Of a stretch of 41,279 nucleotides of DNA, positions 1-8,623 are shown in pieces. Every line of letters begins with the position of its first letter. The first letter of the stretch is position 1. The DNA comes from Vibrio ichthyoenteri ATCC 700023 (GTDB taxonomy: Bacteria > Pseudomonadota > Gammaproteobacteria > Enterobacterales > Vibrionaceae). A program made the position numbers and the translations under genes. Under the pieces are notes generated by a model. That model was not told where the DNA came from. It was given only the letters and a program-made list of their open reading frames with translations, and did no database searches. The DNA is taken from assembly GCF_000222605.1 (NCBI RefSeq), contig NZ_AFWF01000278.1, positions 1-41,279 of the forward strand. The letters run 5' to 3'.

Positions 1-652
1 GGGTTTCAAGTAAGGTTTCGTGCATTTCGAGTTGTTCATTTAGATACACCAAACCTTGTTCATCAGCTTGGTAGCGTTTACGTAAGCCATCGAGGTCAAG
101 ATTGGCTTGCGCTATTTTCTCGTTGAGAATTTTATCTTCGCCACTGCGTAACGAGCGACGCTTATCAAATAGTTTGGCTTGGGTGTCGAGAATGGTTTGC
201 ACTCGAGGATCGTGTGTGAGCTCAAGTAAGCGGGGATCAAATTGTATTTGAGTTTGATCGCTGAGCTCCGCCTGTAAGCGATTCAGCCGCGCGAGGTCAC
301 TTTGCCACTGAGCTCGTAAGCCATGCAGTTGAGCATGGGCCTGTGAAGCATCTAAAGTGATCAGCAGATCGCCTTGTGCAACCGCCTGTCCATCTGCAAT
401 ATGGATGGTCTTAACGATCCCTCCCTCTAAATGTTGGATAGGTTTACGCTTTGACTCGACGATAATAACTCCCGGAGCAATAGCCGCACTACTGAGTTTG
501 GCGAATGTTGCCCAAAGCAGAAACCCAAACAACATCACTAATACAACGGCAAGTGACATTTTGCTGATGAAGCTCGACTTGAAGCTCAACTGGCGTGAAT
601 CTTTGTATTGAATTCCATTGGAACTAATTTGATGAAACATTGAATCAGCCAT
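1..652 (-). CDS. Type I secretion membrane fusion protein, HlyD family (partial, C-terminus outside window)
   Basis: Periplasmic adaptor linking the inner-membrane ABC exporter to a TolC-type outer-membrane channel. The frame is open from the ATG at 652 to the window edge (217 codons) with no stop. A short cytoplasmic N-terminus is followed by one membrane helix at about residues 32-50. Next comes a lipoyl/biotinyl-like segment with the family's HLEGGIV and 'DGQAVAQGDLL' motifs (about 72-95), then a long charged region typical of the HlyD coiled-coil hairpin. The start overlaps the stop of the ABC transporter gene by 8 nt, so the two are translationally coupled. The secreted substrate is not in the window. 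Confidence 0.92.
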   Translation of the reverse strand, partial: MADSMFHQISSNGIQYKDSRQLSFKSSFISKMSLAVVLVMLFGFLLWATFAKLSSAAIAPGVIIVESKRKPIQHLEGGIVKTIHIADGQAVAQGDLLITLDASQAHAQLHGLRAQWQSDLARLNRLQAELSDQTQIQFDPRLLELTHDPRVQTILDTQAKLFDKRRSLRSGEDKILNEKIAQANLDLDGLRKRYQADEQGLVYLNEQLEMHETLLET

Positions 653-2333
653 GGGATACCACCTGTTTTATCTCACCTACTTTGGCTAATTTATCCGCTT
701 TTTGTGCTGTGGTTATTTCACCGTGATCTAGTGTGACAACCCAATCAACGTGGGGAATTAGCTCTCGCTGGTGGGAAATAAGTACCACCGCATTTCCCTG
801 TTGCTGCTGTGTTGTTAGTAGTTGTTTGAAAGCGTTCAGCCTGATGCTATCAAGGTGAGCGTTCGCTTCATCGAGAACGAGTAATTTGGGGCGAAAATAA
901 AGGGCGCGGGCGATCGCGATCGCTTGAGCAAGCCCCGTTGAAATGGGGATGCCAGTTGCGCCGAGAGGCGTATTGTACCCGTGCTCTAAGAGAACGATAT
1001 CTTGATGGATACCAATACTTTTTGCTGCCGAGATAACCTCTTCGTCACTCATCATGTTATCGAAGTGAGCGATATTCTGTTTGATTGTGCCGGGTAAAAA
1101 ATCAATTTTCTGTGGGACATAGCCAATGATGTGTTTTAGCTGACCAACATCCCATTGCGATAAGCTGGCATTGTCGATTCTTATTGAACCAGAGTTAGGT
1201 TGGAATAATCCGACCAACAGTTGGCACAATGCTGTCTTACCTGAGTCACTCGTTCCCATAATCATCACGCGATTACCGGGCTCTAATTTGAGTCGAATAT
1301 TTTTCAGTAGTGGTAATTTAGCTTTGGGAGGGTACCAAGTAACATTATCAATATGCAGTGAGCCATTAACATCACTAAATTGGGTCGTCGTGCCGCCATT
1401 CGCTTGTTGGGAGAAATAGGCGGTAAGGCGATGATTAGCCGCAGAAGCGTGTTGCCATGCTTGCAGTGTACTGGCTAGTTGCTCAAAAGGTTGCAACACG
1501 CGCGACATTAAAATGGAACCTGCGATGATGCCCCCGGCAGACATGGTGTTTTCGATCACCAACCAAGCCCCAATGGCCATAATCGCCATTTGCAATACGA
1601 AGCGTAAACATTTAGCGATAGAAGCCAGCGTGGCTGACGTTAGGCCGAGTTGCTGATCGTACCAAACCCTCTCGGCTGTCATATGTTGAAATTGTTGAGT
1701 TAAGCCGTCCATCAGGTATTGCGACTTAATGTTGTCGCGTTGGGTGCTGGCTTGCTCAGTGGCAAAACGACAAGCAGATGTCGCTGTTTGAGCCTCTGAA
1801 TTTTGCTTGGCCTTACTTTTATAAATGTAAAAAGAAAAACCAGCGACCAGTGACACTGCACTTAGACCGACGACACCAACAATAGGGTGAAGGAGGAACA
1901 TCACCAACAGAAATAACGGAGCCCAAATCATGTCGAAAGCGAGGGAAAAGGCAGGGGAGACCATGAATGATTTTATTTCTCGGACATCTTGCAGGTGGGC
2001 ATTATTTTTTTCGCCCGAACGCATGATGGCTTGATATAAAAAACTTGATCCTATGGCATCTAATTTTGCTGATTTTTGTTGTAAGTAACGATTTTTTAGA
2101 ATGTCCAGAATCGATTGGATAACCAGCAGGAAAATCACAATGAGGCTGATCAAAAATAAGGTATCAAGACTTCGGCTGGTGAGGACGCGGTCAAAAACTT
2201 GCAAGCTATAAATGGGTACAACCAAAATAAGAGCATTGAGAATAAACCCTGCCACAATAAGCGTATAGAACACCGTCTTATTAAATGGTGTTAGTTGATC
2301 CCAATCGTTCTTTTTGATTTCCATCTCAACCAA
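645..2333 (-). CDS. Type I secretion ABC transporter (PrtD-like permease/ATPase)
   Basis: Fused membrane and ATPase subunit of a type I exporter, 562 aa, of the PrtD/LapB type without an evident C39 peptidase domain. The N-terminal half has hydrophobic helices (about 20-80, 125-170, 235-280). The C-terminal half is the nucleotide-binding domain: Walker A GTSDSGKT, Q-loop 'GYVPQ', Walker B 'LLVLDEANAHLD', switch His in 'LISHQ'. The signature motif is degenerate: ISTGLAQ where the family has LSGGQRQ. The start is a TTG with AAGG five nt upstream; an ATG three codons later is the alternative. The partner HlyD gene follows with an 8-nt overlap. Confidence 0.9.
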   Translation of the reverse strand: MVEMEIKKNDWDQLTPFNKTVFYTLIVAGFILNALILVVPIYSLQVFDRVLTSRSLDTLFLISLIVIFLLVIQSILDILKNRYLQQKSAKLDAIGSSFLYQAIMRSGEKNNAHLQDVREIKSFMVSPAFSLAFDMIWAPLFLLVMFLLHPIVGVVGLSAVSLVAGFSFYIYKSKAKQNSEAQTATSACRFATEQASTQRDNIKSQYLMDGLTQQFQHMTAERVWYDQQLGLTSATLASIAKCLRFVLQMAIMAIGAWLVIENTMSAGGIIAGSILMSRVLQPFEQLASTLQAWQHASAANHRLTAYFSQQANGGTTTQFSDVNGSLHIDNVTWYPPKAKLPLLKNIRLKLEPGNRVMIMGTSDSGKTALCQLLVGLFQPNSGSIRIDNASLSQWDVGQLKHIIGYVPQKIDFLPGTIKQNIAHFDNMMSDEEVISAAKSIGIHQDIVLLEHGYNTPLGATGIPISTGLAQAIAIARALYFRPKLLVLDEANAHLDSIRLNAFKQLLTTQQQQGNAVVLISHQRELIPHVDWVVTLDHGEITTAQKADKLAKVGEIKQVVSHG

Positions 2334-2461
2334 TGCTGCCTTGCCTAAAATTGACGCAATCCTAACATTGTAATATTCGACATTGCGAGAGAGGAGACTA
2401 GGGGATATTAGGATTAAATAATGTGCGGTATAATTTTATTTATAAAAAACATTGGGATAAT

Positions 2462-2489
2462 AAGGGTTTCCTATTTTTAAGAAACCCTT
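2462..2489 (-). terminator. Hairpin downstream of xthA, possible terminator
   Basis: A perfect 9-bp inverted repeat (AAGGGTTTC / GAAACCCTT) with a 10-nt loop lies 13 nt after the xthA stop. No clean U-tract follows on either strand, so it may act as a 3'-end stabiliser rather than a strong intrinsic terminator. The rest of 2334-2501 is AT-rich and should hold the promoter of the secretion genes. Confidence 0.45.
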
Positions 2490-2501
2490 TGAATAGATCT
2501 A

Positions 2502-3308
2502 TTATTTAAATGTTGACCAAATTGGAGCGTGGTCAGATGGCTTGTCAATACCGCGCAAAACATAATCGATATCAGATTCGATACATTTTTGGGCTAAAGA
2601 TTGGGTGGCGAGAATAACATCAATGCGCAGTCCACGGTTGTCATCAAAACCACGTGAGCGATAATCAAACCAAGAGAACTTGTCGGTGACATCTGGGTGA
2701 ATTTGGCGGAAGGTATCAATAAATCCCCAGTCCAATAGGCTTTTAAGCCATTCACGCTCTTCTAATTGGAATGAACACTTGCCTGTCTTTAACCAACGTT
2801 TTCGGTTTACTTCACCAATGCCAATATCTGAATCTAATGGACTGATATTAATGTCACCCATTACGATGATATTTTCATCTTTATTATGGTGCTCATTCAA
2901 ATATGTCATCAAGTCTTTATAGAATTGGCGCTTATATGGGTATTTGGTTTCATGGCTAATATTATCGCCTTGAGGGAAGTAGCCATTCAAAATCGTGGTT
3001 TTTTCGCCATTTTCGTCAGCAAATGTCGCCATGATCATGCGCTTTTGATGCTCATCATCGTCAGTAGGAAAACCTTTCTGTACCGAAATTGGCTCATGTT
3101 TACATAGCATGGCGACACCGTAGTGGGCTTTTTGGCCATGGAAATAAACGTGATATCCCATCGCTTCGACAGCTTCTAACGGGAAGGCTTCATCATGCAC
3201 TTTGATTTCTTGCAGACCAATCACATCCGGTTGATGCTTTTCAATCAGAGCTTGAAGTTGATGCAGTCTTGCGCGCAAGCCATTAATATTGAAAGAAACT
3301 ACTTTCAT
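2502..3308 (-). CDS. xthA: Exodeoxyribonuclease III
   Basis: Base-excision repair enzyme: AP endonuclease and 3'-5' exonuclease on duplex DNA. The protein is 268 aa, the same length as E. coli XthA. The endonuclease/exonuclease/phosphatase fold is shown by the N-terminal 'FNINGLRAR', metal ligand Glu in 'GLQEIK', Tyr in 'NGYFPQGDN', Asp/Asn in 'GDINISP', 'DNRGLRID' and the catalytic 'SDHAP' near the C-terminus. The frame is open upstream to 3365, but the ATG at 3308 has AAGGA at a good distance and matches the family N-terminus (MKVVSFNI). Confidence 0.97.
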   Translation of the reverse strand: MKVVSFNINGLRARLHQLQALIEKHQPDVIGLQEIKVHDEAFPLEAVEAMGYHVYFHGQKAHYGVAMLCKHEPISVQKGFPTDDDEHQKRMIMATFADENGEKTTILNGYFPQGDNISHETKYPYKRQFYKDLMTYLNEHHNKDENIIVMGDINISPLDSDIGIGEVNRKRWLKTGKCSFQLEEREWLKSLLDWGFIDTFRQIHPDVTDKFSWFDYRSRGFDDNRGLRIDVILATQSLAQKCIESDIDYVLRGIDKPSDHAPIWSTFK

Positions 3309-3349
3309 CTTGGATTCCTTGTCTAATTCTTTTTCAATGGAGACGATGT

Positions 3350-4489
3350 TTAGGCTACGTACCAATAGCCAAGGTTAATCAGAGCCCGAAATGTTTGACG
3401 TGTGTCATGTTGAGGAAAACAAGTGATCTCTTCACTGTTAAAGCGCTCATTGTCGCACAGTAGCTCTAATAGTTGCTGATCATCGCTGTTGATCACAAAG
3501 CATTCGCCGTTAACAAACAATTGCTCGGAATTGCCCTCGAGGTAAAGTGTTTTCAATCCAGCCACTTTTTCCCATAAGGTATTTTGCGTTAACAACTCAT
3601 TGATTTCATCGAGGCTATATTCTTCATCAGCTTCAATAATGTTCATTTGGTGACGAGATTGGCTTAATTGAGTGGCGATAAACGTTTCAATCGCATCCTC
3701 GGCATTCAAGGCATTACGTAACATTTGCTTGAGCGTATTGAGGCTGTGCTGACCAATTTGGCCATGTTGATCCTGCGCAGGCATCGCGGGATCATGCATG
3801 TGCTGGTTGCCTAAATCATGGGCGATAAGATGATCGGCAAAGTGGCTAACAAGCTCTTGCTCAGTTGGTGAGCGATAGCCAAGAGAGTAACTTAAACTCG
3901 CTTCTAATGTGGTGCCCTCGTGAGGAAAACCGGGTGGAATGTACAGCATGTCACCCGGCATCAATGTGTCATCTATAATAGCGTCAAAGCCTTCGATTTG
4001 TCGCAGTGCTCCACCTTGAATGACTTCTTGATATTGGCCCACATCTTTTGCCCCTACTTTCCACTGGCGCTTACCTTGGCCTTGGACAATGAAAACATCA
4101 TATTGATCGATGTGAGGACCTACGCCACCATGTGGGGCGGAGTAGCAGACCATGACATCATCAAACAACCATTGCGGCAGTTGTTTAAAAGGTTCGATAA
4201 GTTGCGCAGTTTCAGGATGCCAGTGGTTACAAGCTTGCACGATCAGTTGGCAATGGGTCTCTGGCAAGTTGTCAAAGAAGCTTTCTTCAAAGGGGCCGTG
4301 TTGCGCCGTCCATTGAGAATCTTTATTAGAAACAAAGCGAGAGTCGATCATTTCTTCTAACGAGAGGCCAGCCAGTTCTTCTGGGGTAATAGGGTCGGAA
4401 AACTCTTTAAAGGCATTTTTAATCACCACTGGTTTTTTTTGCCAGTAGGTTGCGAGAAATTCGGTGATATCAAAATTTAGTGTGAACAT
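3350..4489 (-). CDS. roxA: 50S ribosomal protein L16 arginine 3-hydroxylase (cupin/JmjC)
   Basis: Fe(II)/2-oxoglutarate oxygenase of the RoxA (YcfD) family, known to hydroxylate an arginine of ribosomal protein L16. The protein is 379 aa. The iron triad is visible: H126-x-D128 in '[10 protein letters not shown]' and distal H190 in 'PPGFPHEGT', in a double-stranded beta-helix at about 90-200. A C-terminal winged-helix-like region follows. The start ATG has GGAAAC upstream. The stop lies 41 nt before the xthA start, so the two may be co-transcribed. Confidence 0.93.
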   Translation of the reverse strand: MFTLNFDITEFLATYWQKKPVVIKNAFKEFSDPITPEELAGLSLEEMIDSRFVSNKDSQWTAQHGPFEESFFDNLPETHCQLIVQACNHWHPETAQLIEPFKQLPQWLFDDVMVCYSAPHGGVGPHIDQYDVFIVQGQGKRQWKVGAKDVGQYQEVIQGGALRQIEGFDAIIDDTLMPGDMLYIPPGFPHEGTTLEASLSYSLGYRSPTEQELVSHFADHLIAHDLGNQHMHDPAMPAQDQHGQIGQHSLNTLKQMLRNALNAEDAIETFIATQLSQSRHQMNIIEADEEYSLDEINELLTQNTLWEKVAGLKTLYLEGNSEQLFVNGECFVINSDDQQLLELLCDNERFNSEEITCFPQHDTRQTFRALINLGYWYVA

Positions 4490-4500
4490 CTATGTTTCCG

Positions 4501-4665
4501 TTATGCTTTATTCGCCAATTTGGCTTCAAGATCAGACTGGACGATTTTAATCGCTTCTAATGCCGTTTGGGGGGCAACATTGTTGCTTTCTAATAAATAG
4601 ATAAGATCAACAGCCAGTTTTATTTCATCGGGTGCATTGTCGAGCCCTGTAGCAGGTAACGTCAT
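4501..4665 (-). CDS. ybaM: YbaM/DUF2496 small protein
   Basis: A 54-aa protein. It contains 'LDNAPDEIKLAVDLIYLLE' and 'ALEAIKIVQSDLEAKL', which align by eye along most of the length of E. coli YbaM (DUF2496). The molecular role is not established. It starts 2 nt after the priC stop and, as I recall for E. coli, sits directly beside priC, which supports the call. The 11-nt gap to roxA suggests one transcript priC-ybaM-roxA-xthA. Confidence 0.9.
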   Translation of the reverse strand: MTLPATGLDNAPDEIKLAVDLIYLLESNNVAPQTALEAIKIVQSDLEAKLANKA

Positions 4666-4667
4666 AA

Positions 4668-5216
4668 TTATTGATGTCTCTCACGGTAGGTTATTTGTTT
4701 TTCAATTTTAAGCTTTGCTGCGCGGCAACGCTCGAGGCGCTGTTCGGTCGACAGCAAAGTCTGTTGTGCCGTCTGCTTCGCAAAAGGAGGGGCGGTTTCG
4801 AGTTCTGCGAGTTTGTCTCTCACCATCTCCATTAAACGTCTTTCCCAATCTTGATGTTGGGCCAATTCTTGATAGAGGACGTTAATTGGTTTTTGATAGT
4901 GGCTGTAGTGCTTAGGCTCATTTTTTCGAATCGGTTGAGTGGCAATTTCACGTTGCAGCGCTGCAACTTGAGCGTATAAACGCTCGGTGAGATATTCCGC
5001 TCGCAATGAGGTCAGGCGGCCACTTTCTTGTTCTCGAATAATGGTATCAAGCGTTGATTGTGTTTCTTTAACACAAGGAACCAGTAAGCGAGCTTTGCAA
5101 TGAAAAAGTGTTTCATCAAACAAAGGTTGATGATGTTCACTGCGTCTGCGATCGATTTGCGCTGCTTGAACGGCAAGTTGCTCAAGCGTAGTAACGAGTT
5201 GTCTTAGTTGATTCAT
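4668..5216 (-). CDS. priC: Primosomal replication protein N'' (PriC)
   Basis: Replication-restart factor that helps load DnaB helicase at stalled forks. The protein is 182 aa. It is rich in Leu, Arg, Glu and Gln, largely helical, and carries the PriC signatures 'HQDWERRLMEMVRDKLAELE' and 'LERCRAAKLKIEKQI' near the C-terminus. The frame is open to 5231, but the ATG at 5216 overlaps the upstream permease stop as ATGA, and the length then fits the family. The neighbour ybaM supports the assignment. Confidence 0.9.
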   Translation of the reverse strand: MNQLRQLVTTLEQLAVQAAQIDRRRSEHHQPLFDETLFHCKARLLVPCVKETQSTLDTIIREQESGRLTSLRAEYLTERLYAQVAALQREIATQPIRKNEPKHYSHYQKPINVLYQELAQHQDWERRLMEMVRDKLAELETAPPFAKQTAQQTLLSTEQRLERCRAAKLKIEKQITYRERHQ

Positions 5217-5991
5217 ACAGCTACAAACCATGCGTCATAAGCGAGCTTTATCGCCAGTATACTAACGACGGTGACAAAGACAGGGCGAATAAAGTTGGCG
5301 CCAAAGCGAATCGCGGAATGTGCGCCGACAAATGCCCCCGCCATTAAACATACGCCCATGGTTAGGCCCAGAACCCAGTCAATATGCCCTAAGATAGCAA
5401 AAGTGATTAACGAGGTGAAATTACTGGTGAAGTTCATCGCTTTTGCGACGCCGGATGCCACCAAGATGTTCAACCGATAGAGTGCCATGGTACTCACGGT
5501 CCAAAATGCGCCAGTACCGGGTCCTGCAATGCCATCGTAAAAGCCGAGAATGAGCCCTTGTCCATATTGTTTTTTACGAAAGGTAGGGCAAGGTGGTGGC
5601 GGTTCATTACTGCTGTTCTTTGGTGTTTTGTGCCATATGGTATAGACCGCAGCAGCAAGGATAATCAGGGGTAATGTCTTCTCTAACCATTGGGTGCTGA
5701 TGGCGTCGACCACTAAGGTACCGATAATCGCGCCAATCAGTGTCGCAAAAAAGAACGGCCCCAACAGCGAGGTTTGAATAAACGTTTTTTGTAATAGGTA
5801 AAAGCGGCGGTTGATGATGCAAAGCTTGCCGCCAATTTATTCGTACCGAGAGCGACATGCGGTGGTAGGCCTAAAGAGAGCAAAGTAGGGACGGTCAGCA
5901 TGCCTCCGCCCCCCGCGACAGCATCGATAAATCCAGCAAAAAATGCGACAAGCGCTAATACCAACAACATGGTTGGTTCCAACATTTCCAT
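5213..5991 (-). pseudogene. TSUP-family permease (TauE/SafE, YfcA-like) split by a -1 frameshift
   Basis: Two overlapping minus-strand frames encode one family protein. 5737-5991 gives the N-terminal part with the hallmark 'AGFIDAVAGGGGMLT' and 'LGTNKLAA'. 5213-5764 gives the rest, 'ATLIGAIIGTLVVDAIS', 'LGFYDGIAGPGTGAFW' and a C-terminal helix. Adding one base between 5747 and 5775 joins them into about 259 aa, the normal family length (E. coli YfcA is about 269). The likeliest sites are the A6 run at 5747-5752 (T6 in the coding strand) and the C4 run at 5759-5762. This may be a true inactivating deletion or a sequence error; no convincing programmed slip site is seen. The family moves sulfite, sulfonate or related anions; the substrate here is unknown. 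Confidence 0.8.
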
Positions 5992-6032
5992 TGATTCTTC
6001 TTCTATTTATGATGTGGCCTTATCTAGGCCAC

Positions 6033-8105
6033 TTATTCAATAACGCGTTTAAAAGGTGGTAATGAGTCAAGTAGTGACTTGCCATAGCGTTTCGTCACAA
6101 TGCGTCGGTCCAAGATGATCACCTTGCCAGAGTCCCGTTCTTTGCGTAGTAAGCGGCCCACTGATTGGATCAGTTTTTTACTCGCTTCTGGTACGGTAAT
6201 CTGCATAAAAGGATTGCCCCCTTTTTGCTCGATATACTCGGCATGCGCCTGTTCCACGGGTGAGGTAGGAACCCCAAACGGGATTTTGGTAATAATCAAG
6301 TTCTCGAGTAGCTCTCCAGGAAGATCTAAGCCTTCAGAAAAACTGCCTGTACCAAACAATATGCTGGTCATTTGGCATTGGACGAGCGTTTTATGTTTAT
6401 TGAGAATTTCTGAGCGCGACTCTTTACCTTGAACTTGCAATGCCCAACCTTTTTTTATGAAAGAGGATTCAAGTGCCTGAGCTACTTGGTTCATCTGCCA
6501 ATAAGAAGAGAATAAAACTAAGTTGGCCTGTTTGTCTGCAATTAGGTTAGGCAGAATATCAATAAGATATTCCGTAAACTCACTTGCTTGCGGCTCATAC
6601 TTCATTTTAGGGATGTGCAATTCAGCCTGATTTTGATAATCAAAAGGCGAAGCAAGAGCGAGGAAGCGTGTGCCATCCTCCGCTTTTTCACTGATCCCAG
6701 CCTGACGGCAATAAAAGTTAAATGAGTTAAGAGCGCGCATAGTCGCTGAAACGAGTACCGCCCCTAAACAACGGCTCCAGATTTGCTGATCGAGTTGCCA
6801 GCCTACTTCTAATGGCGAAACGTTGACTACAAAATCGCCTTCTCGCTCGTTGCTCGTTTCTAGCCAGCGAGCAAGAGGTGCTCCTTTCTCTCGTTGCGGC
6901 TCAGCCATTAAACGCCAAACCTGCGCGAGATTATCCATTCTTTGAATATAGAAGCCGAGCTCTGCAAGTGCTGGTTCTGCCAAACGTGCGCCAATTTCGC
7001 CATCTTTAACTCGCTCGGCAATTAGATCAGCAATTTTAGCGGTCGCTTGCGCGCCTTTTTGTGACAGAATTTTTAGTTGTTTTGATTCTTCCTCAAGCCA
7101 TGTTGGCAACTCGCCGTGCTCAAAACGATACAGACCATCAACGAAATGAGCTGGGTCAAATCGAGCAGTGAGCTGAGATAACGCTGGAATCAATTGTTGG
7201 ATAGAGTCTTGTAGCTCATTACGAAAACGACCTACGCGCTTCTCATCGGCTAAGCCAGCAAACTTACTAACGGATTGGTTTAGCCGCTCAAGCCAAGTGG
7301 CTGCGCCTTTGAGACTGGCCGCCGCTGATGAGTGATCACGCGCCACATGCGGTAAGTGATGCGCTTCATCGAACACGTAAATGGTATTTTCTGGCTCGGG
7401 CAAAATCACGCCGCCGCCGAGATCGGCATCTGCCATCACCAAGCTGTGATTGGCAATAATGACATCGGCTTTATCCAGTTCAGAGCGTGCTTTTTGGAAG
7501 GGGCAACCGCGATGTGATGGCATGCTGTTGTTACAGCTATGCTTATCACTGACGATATGGCGCCATATTTCATCATCAATGGCTTTAGGCCAAGAGTCTC
7601 TATCACCATCCCATTTGCCTTGCTGAAAGGCTTTATGTAAGCGTTCAAGTAATTCGATATCTTTTTTCTTTGGTTTAGATTCAAACATCGCCATTTGACC
7701 GCCATCAGCCCCGCACGCAGTGGCGAGTTTTTCGGCGCAACAGTAGCGTTGACGTCCCTTGGCTAAAATAAAAGAAAATTCACGGTCGGTAATACGGCGA
7801 AACAGAGGCAAGTCTTTATTAATTAGCTGTTCTTGCAGTGCCACTGTCGCAGTTGAAATTACGACTTTGCGGTTATTTTGCACTGCGACAGGAATCGTCG
7901 CCATGAGATAGGCGAGTGATTTTCCGATCCCCGTTCCAGCTTCTGCCACGATAATACGGTTCGATTTATGATACTCACCGCACAGCGTTTTGGTAATTTC
8001 TGCAACAAGATAATTTTGTGCTCGACGCGGTACAAAGTTATCCAGTTGAGCTTGTAGGTTTTGATAACTTTTGCGGATGGATTGCTGTATTTTACTGTTT
8101 GACAT
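6033..8105 (-). CDS. dinG: ATP-dependent DNA helicase DinG
   Basis: XPD-like superfamily 2 helicase (5'-3', unwinds D-loops, R-loops and forked DNA in E. coli). The protein is 690 aa. Walker A GTGIGKS is at residues 57-63, motif Ia 'ISTATVALQEQL' follows, and the DEAH box is in 'VFDEAHHLPH'. A cysteine set ('RYCCAEK', 'CNNSMPSHRGCPF') is consistent with the [4Fe-4S] cluster of this family. C-terminal motifs include 'VLVSATM', 'LFGTGSFSEGLDLPG' and 'QSVGRLLR'. The ATG at 8105 has AAAGG about 8 nt upstream. The downstream TSUP gene starts 41 nt after the stop. Confidence 0.95.
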   Translation of the reverse strand: MSNSKIQQSIRKSYQNLQAQLDNFVPRRAQNYLVAEITKTLCGEYHKSNRIIVAEAGTGIGKSLAYLMATIPVAVQNNRKVVISTATVALQEQLINKDLPLFRRITDREFSFILAKGRQRYCCAEKLATACGADGGQMAMFESKPKKKDIELLERLHKAFQQGKWDGDRDSWPKAIDDEIWRHIVSDKHSCNNSMPSHRGCPFQKARSELDKADVIIANHSLVMADADLGGGVILPEPENTIYVFDEAHHLPHVARDHSSAAASLKGAATWLERLNQSVSKFAGLADEKRVGRFRNELQDSIQQLIPALSQLTARFDPAHFVDGLYRFEHGELPTWLEEESKQLKILSQKGAQATAKIADLIAERVKDGEIGARLAEPALAELGFYIQRMDNLAQVWRLMAEPQREKGAPLARWLETSNEREGDFVVNVSPLEVGWQLDQQIWSRCLGAVLVSATMRALNSFNFYCRQAGISEKAEDGTRFLALASPFDYQNQAELHIPKMKYEPQASEFTEYLIDILPNLIADKQANLVLFSSYWQMNQVAQALESSFIKKGWALQVQGKESRSEILNKHKTLVQCQMTSILFGTGSFSEGLDLPGELLENLIITKIPFGVPTSPVEQAHAEYIEQKGGNPFMQITVPEASKKLIQSVGRLLRKERDSGKVIILDRRIVTKRYGKSLLDSLPPFKRVIE

Positions 8106-8130
8106 ACGGGCGCCTTTCTCGGGGAAAAGG

Positions 8131-8139
8131 AGTGTAGCA
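8131..8139 (-). promoter_or_regulatory. Candidate extended -10 promoter of dinG
   Basis: Read on the minus strand, TGCTACACT forms an extended -10 element about 26 nt upstream of the dinG start. The -35 region is weak. No LexA-type CTGT-N8-ACAG box is visible nearby, unlike the SOS-controlled E. coli dinG. Confidence 0.4.
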
Positions 8140-8474
8140 CACTTCTCTAATCGTTACGTAGTTCACGAAATAGAATCCTTTTCAACCAAATCTAGATCTC
8201 CTTCACAAAAAAAGATTGAACCTTCAGGAACTTAGAATTAATTCTAAATGTGAAAAATATCCTCAAGCAAAATGGCATTCAAAATAGCGTAAAACTCTGT
8301 CAAATTGATTTGGGTCGCATATTTATAGCTGTTAATGCTGTTTTTGCGACGAGCTTCATTTAGTGATAAAAGCATCACAATGGTTAGAAGTTAGTCGAAA
8401 AAGTTAGTGCAATAAGTGTAATAATTTGATTTATATGAATTTTATGTTTTTTTTATATTTCTGTTTTAGAAGAT

Positions 8475-8503
8475 TTGACACACAGAGCAATCTTTTGCAA
8501 TCT
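8475..8503 (+). promoter_or_regulatory. Candidate porin promoter
   Basis: A perfect -35 TTGACA (8475-8480) is followed after 17 nt by the weak -10 CAATCT (8498-8503). Transcription from here would give a leader of about 110 nt, long enough for post-transcriptional control, which is common for enterobacterial and Vibrio porins. The weak -10 fits an activator-dependent promoter. Confidence 0.45.
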
Positions 8504-8623
8504 AGGCCTCGAAATTTGAGAGCGGTGATATCGAGCCATTGAAGAGCACGAATCACCACCAAAAAATACATAAAGGGAACCGGATATGGATTTCCCAATA
8601 TTAAGAAAAGGCAGTGGATTATT

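Larger units (their letters stand above)
8106..8623. other. Long AT-rich intergenic region between divergent dinG and porin genes
   Basis: 518 nt without a credible gene. It contains the dinG promoter at its left end, a perfect 16-bp palindrome at 8232-8247 (TTAGAATTAATTCTAA), a T-rich stretch around 8430-8465, and the porin promoter and roughly 110-nt leader at its right end. Vibrio major porins are commonly controlled by ToxR or OmpR binding far upstream, but I cannot define such sites here. Confidence 0.6.

Noticed and set aside
3920-4360. 146-codon plus-strand frame opposite roxA
   Set aside because: A shadow of the conserved oxygenase reading frame, with no ribosome site and no family resemblance.
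5760-5830. Programmed -1 frameshift as an explanation for the split TSUP gene
   Set aside because: A run of six A lies in the coding strand (AAA AAA codons), but there is no proper X XXY YYZ heptamer, no downstream pseudoknot was seen, and the family does not use frameshifting. A one-base loss or a sequence error is simpler.
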